From: PALSA-894 sp963757565
GTDB taxonomy: Bacteria; Pseudomonadota; Alphaproteobacteria; Rhizobiales; Xanthobacteraceae
DNA length: 64,000 nt
Direction: 5' to 3'
Assembly (NCBI GenBank): GCA_963757565.1
Contig: CAVWSB010000003.1
Span: 70,977-134,976 of the forward strand
The notes beneath the pieces were generated by a model. It did not search any database. It saw nothing but the letters and a program-made list of their open reading frames with translations, and had not been told where the DNA came from. The first letter of the stretch is position 1. Each line of letters starts with the position of its first letter. Positions 8,617 to 18,407 of the stretch are shown here, piece by piece. Both the position numbers and the translations under genes were made by a program.

Positions 8617-10362
8617 GTGAGAATCAGTCCACACGAATATGCGTTTGGTCCCGTGATCCTCGGGAACAACTGTACCCGCTTCAGGCTTTGGGCACCGGCT
8701 CAGAATGAGGTGTCGGTTGTCGTCGACGGCACAGAGGCTCCTATGCGAGCCGCAGGTGGCTGGCACGAAGTTGAGATCGAATGTGGCGCAGGGACATCGT
8801 ATTCTTTCAAGTTGGCCGACGGCACGGTCATCCCTGACCCCGCTTCCCGTGCGCAGGTCGAGGATGTGCATTCTCCGAGCATCGTCGTCGATCCGGGCGC
8901 GTACAACTGGCGAAATACGCAGTGGCTAGGGCGTCCGTGGGAACAGACGGTTCTCTATGAGTTGCACACGGGCTTGTTCGGCGGCTTCACCGGCGTAAAG
9001 CGCGAGTTGCCCCGCCTCGCCGCTCTCGGCGTTACCGCCGTGGAATTGATGCCGGTCAACGATTTTCCGGGACAACGAAATTGGGGATACGACGGTGTTC
9101 TGCCATACGCCCCGGACCGGGCTTACGGATCACCCGATGACCTCAAGGAACTTATCGACGCCGCCCATGATCACGGGCTGATGATGTTCCTGGACGTTGT
9201 CTATAATCACTTCGGACCGGACGGAAATTACCTGCCGATTTCTGCCCCGCAGTTCTTTCGCGATGACGTCGTCACTCCCTGGGGACCCGCTATCGACTTT
9301 CGCCGTTCGGAAGTGCGTCGTTTCTTCACGGACAATGCGCTGTATTGGCTGCACGACTACCGGTTCGATGGACTGCGGTTCGACGCCGTGCACGCCATCA
9401 CCGAGGCCGACTGGCTGGATGAGATGGCGGCGGAAGTGCGCACAAGTATCCCGTCGGGTCGCCACGTCCATCTTGTGCTGGAGCACGACGGAAACATCGC
9501 GGATCACTTACGGCGCGATTTCGACGCGCAGTGGAATGACGATGGACACCATGTCCTCCATGCATTGCTGACAGGCGAGAATGAAGGCTACTACGGCGAT
9601 TACGCCGACAAGCCCGCCCATCGGCTCGCGCGAAGTCTGTCCGAAGGATTTATATATCAGGGCGAGGGGTCGGCGCATCGCGGAGGGCAGCCTCGGGGTA
9701 CACCGAGCAAGGACCTTCCGCCATCTGCCTTCGTGCTGTTCCTGCAAAATCACGACCAGATCGGAAATCGTGCGTTTGGCGATCGCCTAGCCGGTACCGT
9801 GTCCCCGCAGGCGCTCGAGGCCGCAGCGGCGCTGCAACTTCTCTCTCCGCAAATCCCACTCATCTTCATGGGTGAGGAGAACGCGAGCCGATCGCCCTTT
9901 CTGTTCTTCACCGACCACCACGGTGAGCTGGCGAAGGCGGTGCGTGAAGGGCGGAGAAAAGAATTTGCCGGTTTTTCGGCATTCAGTGATCCCGCTAAAC
10001 GCGAGTCGATCCCCGATCCAAACTCCGTCGAGACTTTTGAAACGTCGCGTCCGGTGCCCGACGCCGACCACGGGTCTTCTCGGGCGGCGCTATATCGGCG
10101 ACTGCTGTTGCTGCGGCGGGAGCACCTTATGGATCGTCTCAAAGGCGCGCGGTCCATAGGCGCCGAGGTTATCGGTTCTGCGGCCGTATTAGTCCGCTGG
10201 CGACTGGCGGACGGGGCGACCTATGCGATAGCCACCAATTTCAGCGCGGAGCCCTGCGCGCTCACGCGGCCGGCTGGCGAACTGATCTACGGGGTTGAAA
10301 CTGCGGGCGGAAACCTAGCCGCTTACACGACCTGCGTGTTCCTGGAGCGCTCCCGTGGATGA
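8617..10362 (+). CDS. treZ: malto-oligosyltrehalose trehalohydrolase TreZ
   Basis: GH13 enzyme of 581 residues that cuts trehalose off malto-oligosyltrehalose in the cytoplasm, the second step of the TreY/TreZ pathway. N-terminal beta-sandwich (FRLWAPAQNEVSVVVDG), then a GH13 barrel with FLDVVYNHFGPDGNYL, DGLRFDAVHAI (nucleophile Asp), VLEHDGN (acid Glu) and QNHDQIGNR (third acidic residue). Normal TreZ length. GTG start with GAGGTAA eight bases upstream, overlapping the mak stop. The last eight bases overlap the GTG start of malQ, suggesting translational coupling. Confidence 0.95.
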   Translation: MRISPHEYAFGPVILGNNCTRFRLWAPAQNEVSVVVDGTEAPMRAAGGWHEVEIECGAGTSYSFKLADGTVIPDPASRAQVEDVHSPSIVVDPGAYNWRNTQWLGRPWEQTVLYELHTGLFGGFTGVKRELPRLAALGVTAVELMPVNDFPGQRNWGYDGVLPYAPDRAYGSPDDLKELIDAAHDHGLMMFLDVVYNHFGPDGNYLPISAPQFFRDDVVTPWGPAIDFRRSEVRRFFTDNALYWLHDYRFDGLRFDAVHAITEADWLDEMAAEVRTSIPSGRHVHLVLEHDGNIADHLRRDFDAQWNDDGHHVLHALLTGENEGYYGDYADKPAHRLARSLSEGFIYQGEGSAHRGGQPRGTPSKDLPPSAFVLFLQNHDQIGNRAFGDRLAGTVSPQALEAAAALQLLSPQIPLIFMGEENASRSPFLFFTDHHGELAKAVREGRRKEFAGFSAFSDPAKRESIPDPNSVETFETSRPVPDADHGSSRAALYRRLLLLRREHLMDRLKGARSIGAEVIGSAAVLVRWRLADGATYAIATNFSAEPCALTRPAGELIYGVETAGGNLAAYTTCVFLERSRG

Positions 10363-12307
10363 TGCCCTGCGGGAGCTCGCCAGAGGGGCCGGAATCGAGG
10401 TCGATTGGATCGATGCTGCAGGCCGGCCCCAGCAAGTGTCGGTTGAGTCGTTGCGATTGGTCTTAGGGGCGCTCGGTTATCCATCCGAAAGTCGCGGCGA
10501 TATTAGCGACAGCGTCGCGCGATTACGTGGGACCGAAGGGGAGCGCACGTTTATCACCGCGAATGTAGACGAGCCCATCGATATCGGTGGCTCCATACTG
10601 CCTCCCATTTGCGACGCCGGCTATCATACCGTGGGCGCAAAGGGACGCGAGATCACGGTCGCGGTTGCGCCTCGCCGCTGCTTCACGATCGAGGATGAGG
10701 CGCCCGGAAAGCGAGCTTATGGAATTGCGCTGCAGCTCTACTCGCTTCGGCGCACGGACGACGATGGAATTGGCGATACCGCGTCGTTGCAGGCCCTCGT
10801 GACTGCTGCCGCGCGCGAAGGCGCTGACGCGGTCGCGCTCAGTCCAACCCACAGCATGTTCGCTGCGGATCCCAATCACTACGCACCTTATTCGCCATCG
10901 AGCAGGCTGTTCCTCAATCCGCTTTACGCAGATCCTGCGATGGTCCTCGGCGATCAGCGCGTCGCGACATTTCGCGATTTGCAGCATTCGCACCTTGATC
11001 TGGTCGATTGGCCACGCGTTGCGCGGGCTAAGTATGCTCTGCTGCGCCGGCTATATGATGACTTCGCCGCGCACGAGATGACAGACGGCGCGAATGCGAT
11101 GGCCGCCGATTTCCGCGCCTTCATCAAAGACGGCTGCGCCCGACTTCGCGAACATGCCTTGTTCGAGGCCTTGCATGCTCACTGGTTCGGCGGGGCGGCG
11201 AAGGTCTGGAGCTGGAGTGAATGGCCTGCCGACTGGCGGATGCCGTCGTCATACAAGGCGGTTGGATTTGCCGAAGAGCAGGCGAATGCAGTTCAATTCC
11301 ATATGTTTGTTCAGTGGATTGCGGCGCGGGCCTTCCAGGCGGTGCAGCAACACGCGCGTGAGTGCGGAATGGCCATCGGATTGATTTCGGATCTGGCCGT
11401 CGGGATGAGCCCCGGCGGAAGCCACGCGTGGTCGCGCCAGCAGGACCTATTGATCGGGCTGAACGTCGGCGCTCCACCTGATCTTTACAATACTCGCGGA
11501 CAGGATTGGGGTCTTGTCGGATTTTCCCCGCGAGGGTTAGTCGCGAACGGCTTTGAGCCGTTCATCGCGACGCTCCGAGCGGGCATGCGGTACGCAGGCG
11601 GCGTGCGTATCGATCACGCAATGGGGCTCGCGCGCTTGTGGGTGGTACCCCAAGGTGCTTCGCCAGCGGAGGGCGCGTACCTGTCCTATCCGCTCGACGA
11701 CATGCTGCGCCTGATTGCGCTCGAGTCTCAGCGGAATCGCGCCATTGTCATCGCCGAGGATTTGGGCACCGTCGCGCCGGAGTTTCGGGAACGGCTCTCG
11801 AATGTCGGCATTAGCGGGATGGATGTGCTCTGGTTTGAACGAAAGGGCCGGGCGTTCCGGCCGCCGACGCAGTGGCGTCGCGATTCTGTGGCAATGACTA
11901 CAACGCACGACTTGCCGACCGTCGCTGGGTGGTGGAGCGGCGCTGATATCGCGACGCGCGCCGAACTCGGATTTGCGGACGAGAAGAAAGAAAAGCGAGC
12001 GCGCACCAAAGACCGTACCGCACTGTGGCGAGCTTTCCGCCGTTCGCGCGCAGCGACGAGCGATGAGCCCGCGCCGGCGGATACCAGTCCGGTCGTGAAT
12101 GCCGCCATTGCGCACATTGCGAAGTCCGCTGACTCGCTGGCCCTCATCCCAATCGAAGACCTCCTGGGCGTTCAAGAGCAACCCAATCTACCTGGCACCA
12201 CCACCGAACATCCAAACTGGCGAAGGCGACTTGGCAAGCCGGCTGCCGAAGTGCTGACAGACCCGGTCACCCGTGCGCGGATGAAAACCTTGCGAGATCG
12301 TCAATGA
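10355..12307 (+). CDS. malQ: 4-alpha-glucanotransferase (amylomaltase) MalQ
   Basis: GH77 enzyme, 650 residues, moving glucan segments between maltodextrins. Seen: GIALQLYSLRR at the start of the catalytic domain, HYAPYSPSSRLFLNP, GGVRIDHAMGLARLW with the nucleophile Asp, IVIAEDLGTVAPEFR with the acid Glu, TTTHDLPTVAGWW, and a C-terminal NLPGTTTEHPNWRRR typical of GH77. GTG start inside the end of treZ; the stop overlaps the treY ATG as ATGA. Placing MalQ between TreZ and TreY suggests it regenerates chains long enough for TreY from short products. Confidence 0.94.
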   Translation: MDDALRELARGAGIEVDWIDAAGRPQQVSVESLRLVLGALGYPSESRGDISDSVARLRGTEGERTFITANVDEPIDIGGSILPPICDAGYHTVGAKGREITVAVAPRRCFTIEDEAPGKRAYGIALQLYSLRRTDDDGIGDTASLQALVTAAAREGADAVALSPTHSMFAADPNHYAPYSPSSRLFLNPLYADPAMVLGDQRVATFRDLQHSHLDLVDWPRVARAKYALLRRLYDDFAAHEMTDGANAMAADFRAFIKDGCARLREHALFEALHAHWFGGAAKVWSWSEWPADWRMPSSYKAVGFAEEQANAVQFHMFVQWIAARAFQAVQQHARECGMAIGLISDLAVGMSPGGSHAWSRQQDLLIGLNVGAPPDLYNTRGQDWGLVGFSPRGLVANGFEPFIATLRAGMRYAGGVRIDHAMGLARLWVVPQGASPAEGAYLSYPLDDMLRLIALESQRNRAIVIAEDLGTVAPEFRERLSNVGISGMDVLWFERKGRAFRPPTQWRRDSVAMTTTHDLPTVAGWWSGADIATRAELGFADEKKEKRARTKDRTALWRAFRRSRAATSDEPAPADTSPVVNAAIAHIAKSADSLALIPIEDLLGVQEQPNLPGTTTEHPNWRRRLGKPAAEVLTDPVTRARMKTLRDRQ

Positions 12308-14826
12308 TCCCCCGGTCGACCATGCGGCTGCAATTCCACAGGGGGTTTACCTTCGCGGACGCGGAAGCGCACATCCCCTATTTCGCGCGCCTCGGTGTGA
12401 GCCATCTTTACGCCTCGCCGATCACGACCGCCCGTCCTGGATCGATGCATGGATATGACGTAATCGATCCGACGCGCGTCAATCCAGAACTCGGTGGAGA
12501 AGACGCCCTGAAGCGCCTCGTGACTGCGCTGCGTTCCGCGGGCCTTGGTCTCATCGTCGACATCGTCCCGAACCATTTGGGTGTTGGATCGGGAAATGCT
12601 TGGTGGTTCGACGTTCTGCGACAGGGTTCGGCGAGCAAGTATGCTCAGTACTTCGACATCGACTGGGAGGCGGAGGATGCCGCGCTGCGCGGAAAGGTCT
12701 TGTTGCCGGTTCTCGGCAAGCCGCTAAAGGAGGCAATTCACGATGGCGAGATCATAGTGGCGCGGGAATGCGAAGGTTATGTCATCAAATATTTCGAACA
12801 GAGATTTCCGGCATCCGATCCGCGTCAGGGGGAAGACCTCGAAGCATTACTTGCCCGCCAGCATTATCTCCTCACCACGTGGCGCGTCGCGAATGATGAA
12901 ATCAATTGGCGCCGCTTCTTCGACATTAATGAGCTGGTCGGACTTCGAATGGAGCATTCAGCGTGCTTCGAGGCCGTGCACGCGCTCATCTTTCAACTCT
13001 ATGAACAGGGGGTTATCGACGGCGTCCGTATCGACCACATCGACGGCCTCGCAGACCCGGCACAGTATTGCCGTGCATTGCGGGCGCGTCTCACCTCATT
13101 GACCGAGCGCCGTCCGGCAGGGGCGCCGCGCGGTCGCGCCTATCTTGTGGTCGAGAAGATCCTGTTGCGTGGTGAAAGGTTGCCCGACTGGGATTGCGAC
13201 GGCACTAGCGGCTACGATTTCATGAACGAGGTCAACGCCGTGCAGCATGATGCGCGAGGCGAGAAGCCGCTGGACGCGCTGTGGGAATTCATCAGCGGCC
13301 GCACGCCGGACTTCACCGTCGAGGAGCAGAAGGCGCGCGGGGAAATCCTGGCGCGCAGCTTCTCTGCTCAGCTCGATGCATGCGCGGCAAGCTTCCACCA
13401 TCTAGCGCGTGCAGCGTCGGGAAGCGTCAGTCGTGCTTCACTTCGTCGATCCATAATCGAGTTACTGGTGCACTTTCCCGTTTACCGCACCTATGCGACT
13501 AGCGCCGAGCGTCCCGAAGGGGATCGAGAATTCCTGGAAAGGGCCGTTGTAGGGGCGAAGTCCACGTGCCTCTCGGTGGACCTCGACACGATCAATCTCC
13601 TGCACGACTGGATGAGCTCGATCACCGATGACTCGAACCTCAACGAGCTTCAGCAGAAAGCGGTCACACGATTTCAGCAACTCAGTGCGCCGGTAGCCGC
13701 CAAATCGGTCGAGGATACGGCCTTCTATCGTTATGGACGTTTGCTCTCGCGAAACGACGTCGGCTTTGACGTTGAGCGATTCGCCGATAGCGCTGCTGAC
13801 TTCCATGCCCATATGACGAACCGCCACAGGGACTATCCGCACGCGATGTTGGCTACCGCAACACACGACCACAAGCGCGGGGAGGACGTGCGTGCTCGAC
13901 TTGCGGTTCTGAGCGAGTACAGCGAAGACTGGTCGAAATCCGTCGCAAAATGGGCGGGGGAACTACCCAAGGGCGATGTCTCGCCTGGAGACATCGCAAT
14001 TCTGCTGCAAATGATCGTTGGTACTTGGCCCTTGGATCTACGGCTTGACGACGAAAACGGGCGCCTAGCCTTCGCCAAGCGCCTCGCAGAGTGGCAACTG
14101 AAAGCCCTGCGTGAGGCGAAGTTAGCCACCGATTGGACCGTTCGGGATGAGGCATACGAGCGTGCGGCTGACAAACTCTTGATGGCGCTGATCGCTAACC
14201 ACGAACATGAGCCGGTGCTATCCGAAATCATCGCGTTCTCGGAACGTATCGCGCCTGCGGGAGCAGTTAACAGTCTCGCACAAATCCTGCTCAAGCTGAC
14301 TGTGCCCGGCGTTCCGGATATGTATCAAGGCACCGAGCTGTGGGATTTTTCGCTTGTCGACCCAGATAACAGACGTCCCGTTGATTTCGACCGCCGCGCT
14401 ACCAGTGATTTTGAGAATCCAATACATGAGTTGGTGTGCGATTGGCGCGACGCCCGCGTTAAGCAAGCTCTTGCTTTTCACCTTCTTAAGTTGCGTCGTC
14501 AGCATGAGCGACTGTTTTCAGATGGGACGTACGAACCTTTAGAAATAAAAGGACAGTTCTCTGAGCATGCAATCGCTTATCAGCGGCGCTTAGGACAAGA
14601 AGTTGCTGTTTTTGTCGTTCCGCGGATAGCAAGTAAGCTTTTGGGGGTTAACGAAATTCGATTTAGGGAGAAGGTCTGGAGCGATACGCATGTGGTACTT
14701 GAGGGGCTCGAGACGTCGCTCGCTGGCATATTCTCGACCCACACCGTCAATCGGGGTGATCCGCTTGTCCTAAATGATACCTTCAGGCTGGTACCCTTTG
14801 CGGGTTATATTCATGCGGCAGCATGA
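12304..14826 (+). CDS. treY: malto-oligosyltrehalose synthase TreY
   Basis: GH13 intramolecular transglucosidase, 840 residues, converting the reducing-end alpha-1,4 bond of maltodextrins to alpha-1,1. Motifs in order: STMRLQFHRGFTFADA, GLIVDIVPNHLGV, DGVRIDHIDGLADP (nucleophile Asp), YLVVEKILLRGE (acid Glu), DGTSGYDFMNEV, THDHKRGEDVRARL and VPGVPDMYQGTELWDFSLVD, all characteristic of TreY. Start ATG overlaps the malQ stop by four bases. It is the last gene of the glgA-mak-treZ-malQ-treY set, followed by a terminator-like hairpin. Confidence 0.95.
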   Translation: MIPRSTMRLQFHRGFTFADAEAHIPYFARLGVSHLYASPITTARPGSMHGYDVIDPTRVNPELGGEDALKRLVTALRSAGLGLIVDIVPNHLGVGSGNAWWFDVLRQGSASKYAQYFDIDWEAEDAALRGKVLLPVLGKPLKEAIHDGEIIVARECEGYVIKYFEQRFPASDPRQGEDLEALLARQHYLLTTWRVANDEINWRRFFDINELVGLRMEHSACFEAVHALIFQLYEQGVIDGVRIDHIDGLADPAQYCRALRARLTSLTERRPAGAPRGRAYLVVEKILLRGERLPDWDCDGTSGYDFMNEVNAVQHDARGEKPLDALWEFISGRTPDFTVEEQKARGEILARSFSAQLDACAASFHHLARAASGSVSRASLRRSIIELLVHFPVYRTYATSAERPEGDREFLERAVVGAKSTCLSVDLDTINLLHDWMSSITDDSNLNELQQKAVTRFQQLSAPVAAKSVEDTAFYRYGRLLSRNDVGFDVERFADSAADFHAHMTNRHRDYPHAMLATATHDHKRGEDVRARLAVLSEYSEDWSKSVAKWAGELPKGDVSPGDIAILLQMIVGTWPLDLRLDDENGRLAFAKRLAEWQLKALREAKLATDWTVRDEAYERAADKLLMALIANHEHEPVLSEIIAFSERIAPAGAVNSLAQILLKLTVPGVPDMYQGTELWDFSLVDPDNRRPVDFDRRATSDFENPIHELVCDWRDARVKQALAFHLLKLRRQHERLFSDGTYEPLEIKGQFSEHAIAYQRRLGQEVAVFVVPRIASKLLGVNEIRFREKVWSDTHVVLEGLETSLAGIFSTHTVNRGDPLVLNDTFRLVPFAGYIHAAA

Positions 14827-14832
14827 CGGTGC

Positions 14833-14890
14833 GACTGAGAGGTCTTCTTCTCACGTTGATTAAACGTAAGCCTCTCGAGTCTTTAATTTG
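14833..14890 (+). terminator. intrinsic terminator after treY
   Basis: Arms GACTGAGAGG (14833-14842) and CCTCTCGAGTC (14871-14881) pair with one bulged base; an inner ACGTT/AACGT stem extends the hairpin, and TTTAATTT follows. It starts seven bases after the treY stop. The T-run is imperfect. Confidence 0.6.
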
Positions 14891-15086
14891 ATCCCGTCGC
14901 ACCTACACAATATCCGCCGCGGTACGCTTCTACGTTATCGGCTCCATGAAGGCTGCTGATCAAGGAATCAAGGCCAACGTCGGATGGAAACCTGGCGCGC
15001 TGGGCAGGCTTTGGCGCTGATCGACACTCCTCACCTGGACGCTCACTTCAGCGGCGCAACTAATGATGCTCGTAGCAACATCTCGA
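14891..15086. other. junction between host cluster and phage element
   Basis: About 200 bases without a convincing gene, between the treY terminator and the first phage tail gene. The left end of the element (attL) should lie here or close by, because treY is intact and every gene to the right fits a phage. Large serine recombinases use short att cores, so I cannot name the crossover. Confidence 0.4.
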
Positions 15087-15963
15087 TTAACCTTTCGTCA
15101 TTGAAAGTTCGAGCGTGCCCAGGTTAATTTTCACGATGACGGTGTATGCGGGGATGGGCGTATGGATCAGCAACTCGGCGTGCTCTTCTGCGGCGCCAGC
15201 CGCCCTCGAACTCGTCCCAAAGCGGCACGTTCTGTAAGTCTGTGGCGAAATCGATTCGCTTCTTATAGGTGCGGCCGCGGATCTTCCATCGGAGACCGTC
15301 GTTAGCGTCCGAATCCGGCAACGCTTCATCGAACACGTGCCAGGGCGGAAGCGATCCAGCATTCCAACCCAGGAAGACGTCCCGCTGTGCGCCGCCCCCG
15401 AACGCAATAGGAGTTGTGACGATTCCCGTATGGCCGTCCGAGTCGATCACCGCGCCGGTTGTTGCCGGATGCTCTCGGTAGTACTCGAATGGATTCCCAA
15501 ATGGATCAGCGAAAGCCCAATAGATCGTGCCGTTTGTAAGATCGCGCTCCGCCGCCGGGAAGCGGATCGTGAAGAAATATTGAGAATCGCTGGAGTCAAA
15601 AAACGACCGAATACGCGACAGGTTGAGGAAGATGATGGCGCTCCACGTATGCGCCGGTTCGTCGCCGCCAGTGTCCAGCTTATGGGGCGGACAATTCCAC
15701 ATGAAGGCATGAGCGCGCATTTCCGAGGTCATTGGATTGCGCGGCTCCGGATCGGCGTCGGCATCGTGCTCGCGGATCGTTTCGGCATAAGCGTAGATTA
15801 CCGCTGTGGTGAAGTGTAACCCTTCGATCGTCGTCGGGTGCGGCGAGTGATTCTTAACGCTTGTATCAATGCGCAAAACGAGAACGTCTGCGGAACCCCA
15901 ACCCACGCCGACAATGTTCTGGAAAGGATCGAGTCTCCAAGGCGGATCATGAGACACGATCAT
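15087..15963 (-). CDS. putative tail fibre/appendage protein (apparent frameshift)
   Basis: About 291 residues after joining two frames. The first frame runs from 15963 and at about 15198 slips into a basic, nonsensical tail; shifting by one base (an extra C in CGCCGC) continues as AEEHAELLIHTPIPAYTVIV and stops at 15087. The sequence is rich in Trp, Tyr, Asp and Gly like secreted or virion surface proteins, with no transmembrane segment, but matches no family I recognise. It is the outermost gene of the tail-fibre end of the structural module, where host-recognition proteins usually lie. Confidence 0.55.
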
Positions 15964-16014
15964 TCTATTGGAAGCGACGTCGTGTGAGTGTTCGCTAACC
16001 CCAAGAAGGGCGTG

Positions 16015-17197
16015 TTAGTTGAGAATCTTGAAATCAACTTGCCGAAGCACTGAGGCCGTTGTCAGAGATCCTGCGGTCTGCTGCATGCAATAGTGCGTAT
16101 ACGCGTTCTCATTGGCAGAGAGATCTCCGATCACCTCCCCATCAAAGTCTCCAGTCAGTGTCCAGGGTGTGGATAGATCTATCCAAGTGGCGCCATCGTT
16201 TGAGGCTTGCCACTTCCATGTTCCTTGCGGGTTGGGAGAGTTCATAAAGAACTTGGCTTCGGTGACACGCACGGCGTCAGAAAACTGAAACGTGATCTGC
16301 CTGTTGCCCGCGGCGTCATCGGCGAATCTCGGTTTGGCGCCATCCCCCAAGTAATCGCCGTCGATCAGCGTCGCTATGCTGGCTCCGGTGATCGGCGCGT
16401 CAGTCGTCACGAGGACTGTGGAAGTGCGGTTCCCCGAGCCATGGCGGTTCACGTAGGAGGGATAGAGTGTAAGGTTATCAGCCGTGCTCTCGTCGTAGTG
16501 AAACATGAAAGCATGGAGGTCGCAGTTCGGTGTGCTCGTGTTGTTGCAATTGATGTAGATGCCCCAATGATCGATCGCTCCATTCAGGAAATCGCGGAGC
16601 AGGAATGGCTCGTGGAATTGGAAGAAGTGCAATCCATCGTGGCTGATCTGCGGACTGATCCAGTTGCCGCCGACGGTGAACTTCAAGTATGCCTTAGTAA
16701 TCTGGCCACCCAGCGCAAAGCGAGTATTCCGCCCCCCAGTGGCACCTCCCCATTTTTCGGTCGCGGTGCCGGAATTGCTGGCCGCGCCAATCGAGAGGAG
16801 CTCAAGCTTTCCGCTTGAGGCTTCGCGTAGAAAGATGCCCGCCGCAAGGTTACCCTTTGACGGTGCATTTCAGGTAGATTCCCGCCGTGACCGAGAAATG
16901 CTCGCCCGCTGGGACATCGCGGTAGCGAGCGTTCAGGCTGTCTCCGGCTCCGCGCGGCGGCGCATAAAGAGAAAATCCGTAATCCTCCTCACTTGCAACA
17001 CAGCTTCCCTGATTGAGCCAGTTTGGAAAGTCGGCAAGCTGGGGGCGCAAGAGAGAAGAGAGGAGGGGTGCTGGATTGATCGCCAGGCGTTTGTCGGCGC
17101 GATAAAGCGCGCCGGCTCGACCGACGAGCAAATGATCATCGGCGGACAATGGCATTGGCAACAGTGCGAGCTGATCTTCGGTGAAACCGGACGGCAC
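16015..17197 (-). CDS. putative tail fibre with discoidin-like domain (apparent frameshift)
   Basis: About 394 residues after joining two frames. The N-terminal part starts at 17197 (FTEDQLALLPMPLSADD) and ends prematurely after KCTVKG near 16850. Removing one G from the GGG there gives TVKGNLAAGIFLREASSGK and continues without interruption to 16015. The C-terminal region carries a GTWKWQASNDGATWIDLS pattern like F5/8 type C (discoidin) carbohydrate-binding domains, preceded by a VTEAKFFMNSP strand. A surface-glycan-binding role in host recognition is inferred. The Ala/Gly-rich N-terminus probably attaches to the virion. Confidence 0.6.
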
Positions 17198-17258
17198 AGG
17201 TAGGCTCCTAAGATCTGTTGTGTGTGAGAGCGAATCGGGGAGGCGGGGTGCAGCCGAG

Positions 17259-18407
17259 CTAATTGCTGACCTTCAGGTAATTGCCTTGAGCGTCCGCCAG
17301 ATAGTCAGCATCGCTGTCGAGCAGGATCGCGCGAAGGATATCGCCCCCCGAAATGGGCATCTGCGCCGCGACGAAAGCGTCCTCAATGTGCCGGAACTCA
17401 GTGGCATTGAGGGCCGCGCCCCATCCCCAATAAAGCTGGGTACCTGGAAAGCTGCGCTGTGCTCCGAATCCGGGGCCAGAGCCAGCAACGCAAATTCCGT
17501 CGGTGTGCGTGTAACTTGAGACGCCGCTTACGGTGTCGGTGTCGAGCGTGACGCCGTTCTGGACGGTGATGTTGTTTGTGCCGGATCGGGAGATACCCCA
17601 AACACCCAGACCGTTTCCGACCGCGAAGCCAGTGTTGCCATTGAACGGCAGTACGTTGGCGCCTCCGGCACCGGTGTTGGAGCTGACTGATAGGATCAGG
17701 AACGAGCCGTTTGGCGCACTGGGCCCCGGCGTGCTGAGTTCAAACAGCCCGATAGGCTGCATGTTGTCCTGTGGCGCGTCGACCAAGGTGATCTTGCAGA
17801 ACATCGCGAATGACGTGACACTGCTGTGGGGGCCATTACCGACATTCCAGCCGGACTTATAGCGACCAGCGTCGGTCATCGGGTCCATGCCTTTGAGACC
17901 TTGACCGGTGATCCAGGAAGCACCGCCGACTTTCGTCAGCGTTTGCGCCGGGTTGGCCCAGTTTAACAGGGCGTCGTGCTCGGTCGTGGCCCAGAGCGCA
18001 TTTCCGTACCAGTCGAGCTTGCTCCAGATACCGGCGAATTTCAGCTCGGTAATGAGCCGATCGATCTGACGTTTGGCTGTGGTGGTGTAGCTCCCGGTGG
18101 ATGCCGCAATGAGCGCATCCGTCTCGTCATTGACCGGTTCGAACGGCAGTGCACTGAACGCCGACGCGCCAAAAAAGTTGGCGTTCACGACCCGCGTCTG
18201 TCCCAACTCAGCAACGTGCACATTGCGGATACTGGGGGCACCAAATCGTTGCTGGTTCGCAACCCGCGCCGGATGCAGCTCGTTCGGAATCCGATGATCG
18301 ACCCGGGCATCGCTGAACGTGGAGACGTTCACGACGCGAGCGGGGTGAAGCAGCGCCGGCAGCGGCGCGCCGGTCGGCGTGCCTTGCAGGATCAGAATGT
18401 GGGTCAC
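17259..18407 (-). CDS. putative tail fibre protein with RVVN repeats
   Basis: 382 residues, intact. Near the N-terminus (about residues 20-85) three units of roughly 24 residues share the core L-x-P/Q-x-RVVN-x3-FGA (LHPARVVNVSTF, LHPARVANQQRF, LGQTRVVNANFF); such short repeats are common in phage fibres. The middle and C-terminus (SKLDWYGNALWATTEHDALLNWA, then a Gly/Asn/Ser-rich beta region ending in LYWGWGAALNATEF) resemble lectin-like jelly-roll domains. Its ATG overlaps the stop of the upstream gene by four bases. Exact family not recognised; a tail-tip or fibre role is inferred from composition and position. Confidence 0.65.
   Translation of the reverse strand: MTHILILQGTPTGAPLPALLHPARVVNVSTFSDARVDHRIPNELHPARVANQQRFGAPSIRNVHVAELGQTRVVNANFFGASAFSALPFEPVNDETDALIAASTGSYTTTAKRQIDRLITELKFAGIWSKLDWYGNALWATTEHDALLNWANPAQTLTKVGGASWITGQGLKGMDPMTDAGRYKSGWNVGNGPHSSVTSFAMFCKITLVDAPQDNMQPIGLFELSTPGPSAPNGSFLILSVSSNTGAGGANVLPFNGNTGFAVGNGLGVWGISRSGTNNITVQNGVTLDTDTVSGVSSYTHTDGICVAGSGPGFGAQRSFPGTQLYWGWGAALNATEFRHIEDAFVAAQMPISGGDILRAILLDSDADYLADAQGNYLKVSN

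Noticed and set aside
14891..15086. tRNA gene or attachment-site duplication at the left junction
   Set aside because: I could not fold a tRNA here and found no sequence repeated near the integrase; the right junction is outside the window.
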